A stretch of DNA of 64,000 nucleotides from Panopea generosa (taxonomy: Eukaryota; Mollusca; Bivalvia; Adapedonta; Hiatellidae), in contig CM055897.1 of assembly GCA_029582155.1 (NCBI GenBank), forward strand, positions 16,722,076-16,786,075, read 5' to 3'. This document shows positions 21,961 through 33,356 of this stretch, one piece after another; the first letter of the stretch is position 1, and the number at the start of each line of letters is the position of its first letter. Made by a program: the position numbers and the translations under genes. The notes below the pieces were generated by a model. It was not told the DNA's origin. It ran no database searches and worked only from the letters and a program-made list of their open reading frames with translations.

Positions 21961-22717
21961 TATATAGATTTATTTTTCTTCATTTCCTGAAAGGATATCC
22001 AGCTGTGATACAGGGTTAGGGTTAGGTTTTTTTTTTCAACTATATATCCATTTTCATGAACTGGTACCGATATATTGCCCTCTGAAGTGAAGTTAGTGCA
22101 TTATGGCCTATATGTCATGCTGAATTAAATAATATTAAGGCAATACAAAACCATCCATTCCCATTGTTGTTTTCAAAAGAATAACCGTTGATAATGAAAA
22201 TGAATAGAGAAAAAGAAAGCTGTGAAATCAGTTTTCCAATGGATCAGTTTTTCTACCTGAACCGAAAAATCCAGAATGATTCTTTTTCTTGCATACCAAA
22301 CACATTGGTAGTTTAGTTTACACGTATTCATATTTTATTTCACCACGATCGCATTTAAGGTGTCAAATTAGTTGTGCTGGATCCAGGATGATAGCATGAG
22401 AATTTTATCTCAACCCTATAGTGAAAAAAAAATATATCTGGCCCCAGGAAAGATGCAGATATCCTTTAATATTTGGTATGCAAGAAATACAAATACAGAA
22501 ATGTTGCATAATAAATATTCTCGCATTTAATTCCTTGATAAAATAATCCAAAACTTATAATAAAGGATAAACAAAATGTTCATACATATATTTTGGACAA
22601 AGTTAGGATGTACATGTGTATAGTTTTTGTTGTTTACATTTAATACTAAAGTAATCCTAAGTGCACTAAATTTCAAAACATTCACTCTTGTCATTTAAAA
22701 GTTACATTGCCCAATTA
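21961..22717. other. unassigned sequence
   Basis: AT-rich. Contains two inverted copies of TTGGTATGCAAGAAA (near 22290 and 22473), too short to define an element. Nothing else is recognised. Confidence 0.35.
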
Positions 22718-22830
22718 CAGTCAAACCTGTCTTAAACAGCCAGTTAAGGGAAGGAACAAAAATAATAGCAAATGGCTGCTTAAAACAAGTGGCTGCTGGA
22801 TAGAGATGACCACATACACAGGGTTGATTT
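22718..22830 (+). mobile_element. mariner-type MITE fragment
   Basis: CAGTCAAACCTGTCTTAAAC, GCCAGTTAAGGGAAGGA and GCAAATGGCTGCTTAAAAC match the complete element at 43972-44150. The right end is lost. Confidence 0.65.
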
Positions 22831-22953
22831 AAAACATTCATTGCTGTTGCTGACAAAGCATTTTTTTAAGGGCTTAATATAAAAAAAATCATTGTTATCA
22901 TTTAAAAGTTTCAATACGGTAACCCAATTACATTATGTTTCATTGTCTTTCAG

Positions 22954-23119
22954 AATGAGTGGATACAGACCAGTTACCATTGAAGATAACATCAGGGAGG
23001 TTTTGACTTTCAGAAATAATCTACTTCAATGTGAACTCCTGGCAACTTGGATCATGTTTAAACTAAAATGATGTACAAGAAATTGACCCCTCGGTTACAT
23101 TTTGTGTCGAATTAATAAA
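22954..23119 (+). other. possible terminal exon with poly(A) signal
   Basis: TTCATTGTCTTTCAG is a strong acceptor. The following sequence has an ATG frame of about 38 codons starting MSGYRPVTIEDN, ending TGA, followed by AATAAA at 23114-23119. Joined in phase 1 to the cryptochrome exon ending at 11105 it would give E and then stop. Neither reading has homology I recognise. Confidence 0.25.
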
Positions 23120-23361
23120 GCTTTTGGCCAGTATTAAATATGAAATGTATTTACCGCAAAATGATTGTTAAAAAAGTTTATTTCAGAGAAGACATTTGTT
23201 TCTGATATACATGTATGTCTTTATAAAAATGTTCTTAATTACCAGGGATCCAAATGAATTCCATCATTTTATGACAAATGTTTGTTCGTGAAATTTTGAT
23301 ATCTTCTAATATCTTCATTGACAACCACAATGATCACATGAGACAGCTATAAAATAATGCA

Positions 23362-23530
23362 GCAGTTTTGTGTAGTGGATAGGCTTTTGGCTTCTCACAA
23401 CAGGTCACAGGTTTGATACAGACTCGCCCCTATGAAAAATGAAACCCAGTACTGGCTCTATTGAAAATATAACTCAAGAGTAATTCCCAAAACTCTGAAG
23501 TAAATCACAATCAAGCTGCCATAGATTACT
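23362..23530 (+). repeat. SINE-like copy, family D
   Basis: GTGTAGTGGATAGGCTTTTG (A-box-like), GGTCACAGGTTTGATAC (B-box-like), then CCCAGTACTGGCTCTATTG and AACTCAAGAGTAATTCCC. Confidence 0.65.
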
Positions 23531-23644
23531 AGTAATACAAATGAAAGAACTAAAAGTTGTAAACGCCTTTGTTTAACATCCTCGGAGAAAAATAGGATTT
23601 CAAGTTTGTTCATTTGAAGGGGCTAGGTACGATAACGGTAACTT

Positions 23645-25105
23645 TTTATGCCTCTCCCTCCCCTCCCCCCACCCCCATTAAAAAAATGGAGGGTGGCATA
23701 TACATGTAGTAATTGCAGTCTGTCTGTCGTCCTTCCATCCGATATTTTGTTTCCGGTCTGTAACTATACATAGATGGATTTTGTTAATACTTGCTACAAA
23801 TGATCAGCATAACATGAAGATATGTCGCAAGTAAGACCCACACCCTTATATCATAGGTTAAGGTCACATTTTCAGTTTGTTTGACAGCACTTTGAGTCTG
23901 TGTAAGGTTTCGTGTCCAGCCTGTTACTTTGTCATGCATAGATGAATTTTATAAATACCTGCTACAAATGATCAACATAACATGACGACATGTTGTGATA
24001 ACACCAGGACTCCCAATTCATAGGTCAAGACGACACTTTATGTCTGAGATTTCATGTCCTATCTGTAACTTTGTCACATGGTTAAATTTCACAAACACTT
24101 GGCCAAGTTTGTCAGCACGACATGACGACGAGTAAAACTCCCACCCATACCTTAAAGGTCAAGGTCACACTTTGTGTGAGATTTCGTGCCTGACCTTTAA
24201 CTTTGTCATACATAGATGGATTTTATGAATACTTGCTACAAATGACCAACATAACATGACGTTGTGTTGCACGTTTACCCAGACTACCACTTCAATGGTC
24301 AAAGTCACAATTTAACTTTGTTTGACAACACTGTCAATCTGTTTGAGATTTCATGTCTGGTCTGTACCTTTGTTACCTATGGATTAGCTTCAAAAACACT
24401 TTGCTCAGTTGATCAACATGACATGATGACGTGTTGTGTGTGTAAGACTAAGAACCTTTCCTCAAAGGTGAAGGTCACACTTTCAATTTGTTTGATATTT
24501 CGTTTCTGGTCTGTAATTTTGTCTTTAACTTGGCTCAATTGATCAAGATGTATGGCGATATATGTGTGTAAGAACTAGACCTGTACCTCAGAGGTCAAGG
24601 TCTCACTTTGATTTTGTTCGACAACACCTTGAGTCAGAGATTTCAAGTCCAGTCTATAACTTTACCATACATGGATGGATTTCAAAGACACCTGGCCCAA
24701 TTATTCAATTGATCAGCATGGCTGGATGAAGTGTTGCATTAATACCCATAATCTTACCTCATCCTTTTATTTGTTTAATATTTTATGCCTGGTTTGTAAT
24801 TTTGTTTTACATGGAGGGATTTAAAATAGCTTGACACAAATGATCAACATGCCTGGATGATGTTTCAACTGCATTTATCTGTAAAAAATACTCAGACCTT
24901 TACATCAGATGTCAAGGTCAAGGTTACAGAACGGTCATGGTCACACTTTAATGTAAAAAAACATGAAATTGTGTGTCTAGTCTGAAACATCAGTCCACGA
25001 CTCTTGATATTCATGGATACATCGCTATCTATTGTAAAATATATTGTTATTTTCACAGCCCATTAGGGGGGCATGTGACACTTACCAGTGACATTTTTGT
25101 TTAAT
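23645..25105 (+). repeat. AGGTCA-repeat element, copy 2
   Basis: Begins TTATGCCTCTCCC...GGAGGGTGGCATATACATGT. About seven units of 140-170 bp carry (A/T)AGGTCAAGGTCACA-like anchors (near 23850, 24019, 24153, 24293, 24464, 24591, 24911). Ends GGGGGGCATGTGACACTTAC...ACATTTTTGTTT. A 92-codon frame inside it is a by-product of the repeats. Confidence 0.8.
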
Positions 25106-25384
25106 TTCTCATTTTTAAACATCTTGAGATCGGAGTATTGTTTAGTCATAACACTGGAGATTGAACTGTTGATGGAGATTTAATATTTATAAATGGCAAG
25201 CAGTGGTTAAAAAAAACAAAATTATGAAATTTCAAAAATCTTTATCGCGGGAACTGATGCGCTAAATTTGCTCATGAATAAAGGTTTCATATCAGTTCAA
25301 ATAAAGGAACTAGAGCCCATTAAGGAGACGATGATTTTAACATATGAACACTCATGATGGGAAAACAGTAAATTTTCTTGCTTT
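25106..25384 (+). repeat. diverged family 1-like fragment
   Basis: GGAGTATTGTTTAGTCATAA, AATTTCAAAAATCTTTATCG and AACTGATGCGCTAAATTTGC resemble units of the 18.6-21 kb element, at low identity. Confidence 0.35.
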
Positions 25385-26015
25385 TGTTTTGACTTGAAAA
25401 TTATGGTTAAAGCTCTGCGTGCAAGTACCATCTAGTCCATATTTTAACAACAACTCAATGTATTTGATTCAAACTTCACACAAGACTTTCCATTCATCAA
25501 ATCTACTTGAATAGTGAAGGTAGATAACTCTTGCATGAATATGATGCAAAGTATTGCCTGGTTAAAGCTTTGCGTTCAGTACGATCAAGTCCATATCTCA
25601 CCAACCACTCAATTTATTGATTAAAACTTTACACAAGACTTCCTAGTCATCAAAACGTACTAAAATAACTAAGTAAGATAACTCTTGCATAAATATAATG
25701 AAAATTATTGCCCTTGTTTGATTTAGAAGTACGGGTTAAAGTTTTGCATGCAATACCATCAAGTCCATATCTTACCAACCATACTCAATGTATTTAATTG
25801 AAACTTCACACAATTCTTCCTAGTCACAAAACCTACTACAGTAACAAAGGGCGAGAACTCTTGCTTGAATATAATGAAAAGTATCAGTGCCATATTTGAC
25901 TTAGAAATTTTGGTTAAAGTTTTGTGTGCAAGTACCATCAAGTCCATATCACAACAAACACTCCATGTATATGGTTGAAACTCAACAGCATATGCATGTA
26001 TTTGATTGAAACTTC
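25385..26015 (+). repeat. tandem repeat, four units of about 170 bp
   Basis: GGTTAAAG(C/T)TTTGYGTGCA recurs near 25403, 25561, 25736 and 25914, each followed by CATC.AGTCCATAT, ATTGAAACTTCACACAA and AACTCTTGC.TGAATAT. It resembles the core of family E without clear ends. Confidence 0.7.
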
Positions 26016-26376
26016 ATATTTAGTTTAAACATATTTTATTACTTATGTAACAGACAGTTAACCTCACATGATAATACATATTTATATATAACATGCGCAA
26101 ATTGAACTACAAGTTATAACAACACTAGTTACAGTTCTCTCTATATCATCAATATCAAAAGTCTTGTCCATCTATATTAAATATAAATATCTCCACTCAG
26201 AGGCAACCGATTTTTATACATTTGGTATCGTTGGAAAAAACAGCTCAATGCCAATAAGCGTGTTCTGATGAATTTTATTTATTGATTTATCACATTTAGT
26301 GTCTGAATTTACCTACTGTATTTTTGACAATAACTTATTTTGTAAAAATGGCACCTACTGTTATCATGTTTAAATT
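26016..26376. other. unassigned AT-rich sequence
   Basis: Probably contains the 3' flank of the Tc1 copy that follows, but I could not find its terminal inverted repeat. Confidence 0.3.
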
Positions 26377-27278
26377 TCAATATCGGGTGTGTCCCCCATG
26401 GGCAGCGACCAATGCTACACAACGTCGGCGATTCGACAAGACAAGCCTTTGTAGAAATGGAGTCGGTAGTTGGTCCCATTCCTTCGCTATAGCATTCCTA
26501 AGTTCATGATTTGTCCTGAGATTTCTGGCACGAACTCTCCTTTTCAATATAGTGCAGGCCACGGCAGCACATCAATGTTATTTGCTGTCAGGAAGTTTGT
26601 TGTGAGTCTCGCACTATGGGGCCATGCGTTGTCTTATTGGAAGACGGTGCCATAGTGGAGGCCAATGAATGGCACACCAACTGGCTGGAGCACCTGGTCG
26701 ATGTAACGTTGCGCCGTTAAACCACATCCATGTCCTTTTCCAAACACAAGGAAGACCAGTCTGGTTTTGTGGTCAGCCATATATCCAGCCAACACCATTG
26801 CCCTAGGCCCACCCCACCTATCTGACTCGACCACACAGGCATCCGCAAACCTTTCGCCAGTACGACGGTAGACGTACCTACGCCTGTCATTGGAATCGAC
26901 ACAGAATTTAGATTCATCAGTTTAAAGAACCGATCTCCACTGATTAACTAACCATCTGCGATGTTGCAATACCCAGTGCAGATGTAAACGTCGATTGTTG
27001 TGCATAAGACATGCCCCGCAATACGGATGTCGGCAACGTATCCCAGCAACTCTTAAGTCGTCGCCTTACCATTCTGGCGCTAATGTGCAACCGAGTACAT
27101 TCTTGTGTGTTGAGAGCAGTTACGTGGGACTGAAATCGGTCACGCAGATGTGTCGAGGCGATTTGCCTCCTGACCTTGGCAGGTCGGCAACAGACCCAGC
27201 TGCAACAAATTTCTGGCGTAAACACCGAATAGTGCCAACACTAACCCCGAAATCGTTCGCAACACGTAATGGTTGACG
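26377..27278 (-). pseudogene. Tc1/mariner-type transposase, dead
   Basis: Read 5' to 3' on the minus strand: a helix-turn-helix segment (RQPLRVANDFGVSVGTI, then SVADLPRSGG), a second DNA-binding block (LHISARMVRRRL), DESKFCVDSNDRRR with the first catalytic Asp, ESDRWGGPRAMVLAGY, LTAQRYIDQVLQPV, then a TAA stop and DNAWPH (usually DNARPH, second catalytic Asp). After LPWPALY the sequence jumps to RARNLRTN and the C-terminus GGHTRY. The segment normally holding SPDLSPIEHLWD, including the third catalytic acidic residue, is deleted. Several frameshifts and stops confirm inactivity. The N-terminus ends at RQP, where satellite sequence begins. The family is a cut-and-paste DNA transposase. Confidence 0.92.
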
Positions 27279-29667
27279 ATATCATAGTTCAACCTGTGTG
27301 TGTATCTGGGCGGGCGGATAATGGCTCCACTTCCTCTCCTACCCTGGTCAATGGTTATGTACATGTAAGCATATATGGCACATTCATGATATCAGTTCAA
27401 CCTGTGTGTATCTGGGCGGGCGGATAATGGCTCCACTTCCTCTCCTACTCTGGTCAATGGTTATGTACATGTAAGCATATGCGGCACATTCATGATATCA
27501 GTTCAACCTGTGTGTGTTTTGGCGGGCGGGTAATGGCTCCACTTCCTCTCCTACGCTGGTCAATGGTTATGTACAAGTAAGCATATGCGGCACGTTCATG
27601 ATATCATAGTTCAACCTGTGTGTGTAGCTGGGCGGGCGGATAATGGCTCCACTTCCTCTCCTACGCTGGTCAATGGTTATGAACATGTAAGCATATACAG
27701 CACATTCACAATATCATAGTTCAACCTGTGTGTGTATGTGGGCGGGCGGATAATGGCTCCACTTCCTCTCCTACCCTGGTCGATGGTTATGTACAGGTAA
27801 GCATAGGCGGCACATTCAAGATATCATAGATCAACCTGTGTGTGTATCTGGGCGGGCGGATAATGGCTCCACTTCCTCTCCTACGCAGGTCAATGGTTAT
27901 ATACATGTAAGCATAGGCGGCACATTCACGATATCATAGTTCAACCTGTGTGTGTATGTGGGCGGGCGGATAATGGCTCCACTTCCTCTTCTACGCTGGT
28001 CAATGGTTATGTTCATGTAAGCATATGTGGCACATTTTTTATATCATAAATCAACCTGTGTGTGTATCTGGGCGGGCAGATAATGGCTCCACTTCCTCTC
28101 CTACCCTGGTCAATGGTTATGTACATGTAAGCATAGGCGGCACATTCACGATATCATAGTTCAACCTGTGTGTATCTTGGCGGGTGGATAATGGCTCCAC
28201 TTCCTCTCCTACCCTGGTCAATGGTTATGTACATGTAAGCATAGGCGGCACATTCACGATTTCATAGTTCAACCTGTGTGTGTATCTGGGCAGGCGGATA
28301 ATGGCTCCACTTCCTCTCCTACCCTGGTCAATGGTTATGTACATGTATGCATAGGCGGCACATTCATGATATCATAGTTCAACCTGTGTGTGTATGTGGG
28401 CGGGTGGGTAATGGCTCCACTTCCTCTTCTACCCTGGTCAATGGTTATGTACCTGTAAGCATAGGTGGTACATTCATGATATTATAGTTCAACCTGTGTG
28501 TGTATCTGGGCGGTTGGGTAATGGCTCCACTTCCTCTCCTACCCTGGTCAATGGTTATGTACATGTAAGCATAGGCAGCACATTCATGATATCATAGTTC
28601 AACCTTTGTGTGTAGCTGGGCGGGCGGATAATGGCTCCACTTCCTCTCCTACCCTGGTCAATGGTTATGTACATGTAAGCATAGGCAGCACATTCATGAT
28701 ATCATAGTTCAACCTGTGTGTGTATGTGGGCGGGCGGATAATGGCTCCACTTCCTCTTCTACGCTGGTCAATGGTTATGTACCTGTAAGCATAGGTGGTA
28801 CATTCATGATATTATAGTTCAACCTGTGTGTGTATCTGGGCGGGCGTGTAATGGCTCCACTTTCTCTCCTACCCTGGTCAATGGTTATGTACATGTAAGC
28901 ATAGGCAGCACATTCATGATATCATAATTCAACCTGTGTGTGTATGCGGGGGGGCGGATAATGGCTCCACTTCTTCTTCTACGCTGGTCAATGGTTATGT
29001 ACCTGTAAGCATAGGTGGTACATTCATGATATTATAGTTCAACCTGTGTGTGTATCTGGGCAGGCGGGTAATGGCTCCACTTTCTCTCCTACCCTGGTCA
29101 ATGGTTATGTACATGTAAGCATAGGCAGCACATTCATGATATCATAGTTCAACCTGTGTGTGTATGTGGGCGTACGGATAATGGCTCCACTTCCTCTTCT
29201 ACGCTGGTCAATGGTTATGTACCTGTAAGCATAGGTGGTACATTCATGATATTATAGTTCAACCTGTGTGTGTATTTGGGCGGGCGGGTAATGGCTCCAC
29301 TATCTTTCCTACCCTGGTCAATGGTTATGTACATGTAAGCATAGGCAGCACATTCATGATATCATAGTTCAACCTGTGTGTGTATGTGGGCGTGCGGATA
29401 ATGGCTCCACTTTCTCTTCTACGCTGGTCAATGGTTATGTACATGTAAGCATATGCGGCACATTCACGATATCATAGTTCAACCTGTGTGTGTATGTGGG
29501 CGGGCGAATAATGGTTCCACTTTCTCTCCTACGCTGATGTCAATGGTTATGTATGTACACGTAAGCATATAAATCACATTCATGATATCATAGTTCAACC
29601 TGTGTGTGTGTGTGTCTGGTCGGGCGGATAATGGCTTCACTTCCTCTCCTACGCTGGTCAATGGTTA

Positions 29668-29668
<1 letters not shown>
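27279..29668 (+). repeat. 110-bp satellite array, about 22 units
   Basis: Units are anchored by AATGGCTCCACTTCCTCTCC, spaced 106, 106 and then mostly 110 bp (27321, 27427, 27533, 27643, 27753 ... 29631). Other constant parts are CTGGTCAATGGTTATGTACA and ATAGTTCAACCTGTGTGTGT. From about 28400 to 29400 two variants alternate (CATGTAAGCATAGGCAGCAC against CCTGTAAGCATAGGTGGTAC), giving a 220-bp higher-order period. Open frames of 60-74 codons arise only from the repetition. Confidence 0.95.

Positions 29669-29718
<50 letters not shown>
29669..29718. repeat. (TA)n microsatellite in the satellite
   Basis: About 24 TA dinucleotides inserted in, or expanded from, the ATGTACATG segment of the last satellite unit. 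Confidence 0.95.
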
Positions 29719-29724
<6 letters not shown>

Positions 29725-29815
29725 AGCATATGAGGCATAAATATATCCGTACATATCCACCTTCAGCCATTCATGATATCATAGTTCAGCCTGTGTGTGT
29801 ATTTGGCTTGGTGGA
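29719..29815 (+). repeat. remnant end of the 110-bp satellite
   Basis: CATTCATGATATCATAGTTC then AGCCTGTGTGTGTATTTGG continue the unit before it loses similarity. Confidence 0.75.
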
Positions 29816-30164
29816 TAAGTCCTGATTAGGGGATGGGTTGGAGAGAATATTCAATTGAAAGAGGCGTGCTTTGTATCAGCAATTTACCAGTCAATTTAAT
29901 TGTACTTGCTTTATTTTAGTGGGCTTGCGCCGAATGTTCTTTTCGACCTGAATCCGGTATTGAGCCGCTCTATAGTCGTTCTATATTGTGACCTGTGGTT
30001 TTATGGAAAGAGATCTACCTATCAGCAACATTTATTTTAATTCAATACAAAAGGTTGATGTGTTTCTGTGTTGCTTACTTTACAACTTTATTTTCATTGA
30101 CAAAGTCAATAGGCTAGTTTCACATAATGCCGAATGATGGCCGATATTGTACGCAACTTTTATA

Positions 30165-30336
30165 TGGAAGGGTATCAACGCCATAATTCTTAGTCTGAAA
30201 TTTGTCGTTTGTTCTTTGTGCAATGGATGTAAATGTTTCTTTCTTCTTAGTTCTTTGTGGGAAATGAAACATTTCACCTTTGTAACTTTGCTATTTTTCT
30301 ATCCTACTATATCCTATCATTGTAAAAGTTACATAC
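30165..30336 (+). repeat. left arm of a 2.7 kb-spaced inverted repeat
   Basis: TGGAAGGGTATCAACGCCAT, then AATTTGTCGTTTGTTCTTTG and TCCTACTATATCCTATCATT recur in reverse complement at 33022-33192. A 132-codon open frame (30147-30545) crosses it, encoding a Cys/Phe-rich peptide. I do not recognise it, and because it overlaps repeat sequence I do not call it a gene. Confidence 0.8.
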
Positions 30337-30944
30337 GTCTTGTCTGTTCGTGTCCGATTAAACATTACTTGCTGCGTAAAATGTATTTTTTTGAATTTGA
30401 TGTATGTTTCGATATGTGTTTCGGCTGCAGTCAGTCACGAATTTGTAATGAGTTTATGGAATGTATTTGGACAGGGTACCGGACTATTTCGACTGAGCTG
30501 CCGCTGAACGTCATCATCGTAATAAATTCCAACTTCCCCTTATAACGTTCAGTGGCGCTGCAAAATTACAGACAGGTCCCCAGTAAACAACTCAAGAAGT
30601 TGCGAATGGGAATATTTGCTGTAAATAGTCATCAGAATTCGTGACTCTAAATACAGCCTTACACAAGGTCAGCTACCACCATTTAGAGGAACTCTCTGAT
30701 CGGCTGAACAAAGTAGAGGGTATATATTTTTATAGTAAGCTTAATTTTGGTTGGATGAAAATGTCAAACTAGCAATGATCACAATTAAAACATTTTAATT
30801 TGAGTCTAGGATTGTACTTTAATATGATGTAGGACTTTTTTTGTCGATGAATGGTAGAAAAAGTGAAATTAGGTCAAACGTTAAAATGTAAGTCTATGGA
30901 AAACGCAAGTGTGAGGTTTCTTTAAGGTCAGCCACCACCATTGT
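30337..30944. other. unassigned sequence
   Basis: Includes the end of the non-gene 132-codon frame. Nothing else is recognised. Confidence 0.35.
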
Positions 30945-31145
30945 GTTTATTTATTTTACTTCGATTGTGAAACAAGTTATTACAATTTAGGCAAATAACG
31001 CTTGATGTCTTCCTTGTTAGAACCAGTACTAAGCATATGCGGAAAAATGTCTTGCTCATGGATACCACACAGAGCCGTGGTGGAGGATCGAACCCACAAT
31101 TCTCCAATCATGGGTTCGGTGCTCTACCACTGACCACGTGCTTCA
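30945..31145 (-). mobile_element. SINE family C, minus-strand copy
   Basis: On the minus strand the head reads GCACGTGGTCAGTGGTAGAG and TTGTGGGTTCGATCCTCC (A and B boxes). Then come CCATGAGCAAGACATTTTTC and AGTACTGGTTCTAACAAGG. It matches 11782-12006. Confidence 0.8.
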
Positions 31146-31274
31146 CCAAAAGTCCTACACCATAGTAAAGTATTATCCTAGAATCAAATTAAAATGTCCC
31201 CCAAATGGGGTCAAAAGTATCAATTTTTACCACTTTTTGCCCCCTGAAGTTGGGTATCTCCTCTTTCAGCATGA

Positions 31275-32725
31275 AACAAGAAATGTCACTGGTAAGTGTC
31301 GCATGCCCCCCAAATGGTCGTTGAAAAATAACAGTATAATTATGTTATAATAGGTAGCGATGTATCCATGAATATCAAGAGTAATGGACTGATGTTTCAG
31401 ACGAGACATGCAATTTCATGGGGTTTTTTTTACATTAAATTGTGACCTTGACATCTGATGTAATGGTCTGGGTATTTCAACAGTTAAATGCTGCTGAAAC
31501 ATCATCATGACATGCTGATAACTTGTGTCAAGCTATTTTAAAAACCCTAAATGTAATACAAAGTTACAGATCAATTGTTGATAAATTGAGCCAAGTGTTT
31601 TTGAAATCCCTCCATGTATGATAAAGTTAAAGGACGGACTTGAAATCTCAAACAGGTTCAAAGTGTTGTCATACATACTAAAAGTGTGACCTTGACCATT
31701 GAGATATGGGTCTAAGTTTTACTAATGACACGTTGTCATGTCATCTTGATAAATTCAGCCAAGTTAAAGGCAAAGTCACAGACCAGACACACAATATCAA
31801 ACAAATTAAAAGTGTGACCTTGATCTTTGAGGAAAGGTTCTGGGTTTTCATGCGACACTTAATTATGTCATGTTGATCAACTGAGCCAAGTGTTTTTAAA
31901 ATTCATCCATAGATGACAGACCGGACAAGAAATGTCAAAATGACTGAAAGTGTTGTCAAAAGTTAAATTGTGACCTTGACCTTTGAAGTGGGAGTTTGGG
32001 TATTAAGTGAAACATGACGTCATGTTATGTTGATCATTTGTAGCAAGTATTTATAAAATCTATCTATGCATGACAAATTTTACAGGCCGGACACGAAATC
32101 TCACACAATCTCGAAGTGTTGTCAAACAAACTCAAATTGTGACCTTGACCTTTGAGGTATGGATGTGGGTCTTACTCGCGACACGTCGTCATGTTATGTT
32201 GATCATTTGTAGCAAGTATCATATCCATCTATGCATGACAAAGTTACAGGCCGAACATGAAATCTCACACAAACTCGAAGTGTTGTCAAACAAACTCAAA
32301 TTGTGACCTTGACCTTTGAGGTACGGATGTGGGTCTTACTCGCAACGCGTTGTCATGTTATGTTGATCATTTGTAGCAAGTATTTATAAAATCCATCTAT
32401 GCATGACAAAGTTACAGGCCGGACACGAAATCTCACACAAACTCGAAAGTATTGTCAAACAAACTCAAAGTGTGACCTTGACCTTTGAGGTACGGATGTG
32501 GGTCCTACTCGCGACACGTCGTCATGTTATGTTGATCATTTGTAGCAAGTATCATTAAAATCCATCTATGCATGACAAAGTTACAGGCCAGATACGAAAT
32601 CTCACACAGACTCAAAGTGTATTCAGACAAATTCAAACTGTGACCTTGATCTTTGAGGTACGGTGTGGGTCTTACTTGCGTGGTCATGTTATGTTGATCA
32701 TTTGTAGCTAGTATCAACAAAATCC
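31275..32725 (-). repeat. AGGTCA-repeat element, copy 3
   Basis: On the minus strand it ends GGGGGGCATGCGACACTTAC...GACATTTCTTGTTT. Seen on the plus strand, TGTGACCTTGACCTTTGAGG recurs every 165-175 bp (near 31977, 32137, 32304, 32471, with more diverged ones at 31440-31830 and 32639). The last four units are most alike, so the array is partly homogenised. Confidence 0.8.
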
Positions 32726-33021
32726 AAAGTAAATTTCAGCAATTTTACTTTCCGCACAATTTCCTTGCTAAAATGAATTAAGTCAGTCACAGAAACATAA
32801 TTTTAATTTTTTATTGACACAAACATAGTAAACTTATATTTTAGTGTGATCAGGTGTCTAGTGGCACCTGTCGTCATAATTGACAATGCAAACTGTGTAT
32901 TTCGCATTGTTACATTATGCCTAAGTGCGTTGTACAACATGCTTACTGCGTAGTTTAACATTTATAATTCGAATCCTTTTGAAACACGTGATTATGCTGA
33001 ACACGTTATATTTTACAGGAA
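32726..33021. other. unassigned sequence
   Basis: No gene or repeat is recognised. Confidence 0.3.
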
Positions 33022-33192
33022 GTATGCAACTTTTACAATGATAGGATATAGTAGGATAGACAAATAGCAAAGATACAAAGGTGAACTATTTCATTTCCAT
33101 CAAAGAACTAAGAAGAAAGAAACATGTACACCCATTGCACAAAGAACAAACGACAAATTGCAAACTTAGAGTTATGGCGGTGATACCCTTCC
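33022..33192 (-). repeat. right arm of the inverted repeat
   Basis: Reverse complement of 30165-30336 at roughly 85-90% by eye. Either two oppositely oriented copies of one dispersed repeat or the ends of a foldback unit. Confidence 0.8.
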
Positions 33193-33356
33193 ACACCTTT
33201 AAAGGGAGCACTAGTTGGTTTTGTTGAGGAATAAAAAGACGGCGCCGCTTGACGTCATAATGTTGAAATTACACAAACTCAAACGCTAGATGGCTCTGAA
33301 GGTTATGATAGAACTACAGAAATAACCATCGGGAACAAACTAAAAAGATAGCCCTT

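Noticed and set aside
27140-29770. Open frames of 60-74 codons with THRLNYDI words
   Set aside because: Produced by the 110-bp satellite and a TA run. The part past 27278 is transposase remnant read out of frame.
30147-30545. 132-codon frame as a Cys-rich secreted protein
   Set aside because: Its first half lies in an inverted repeat arm copied at 33022-33192, there is no splice or promoter context, and no homology I can name. Not called as a gene.
32070-32720. 71-78-codon frames on both strands
   Set aside because: Fall inside tandem units of the AGGTCA element, repeating the same words.
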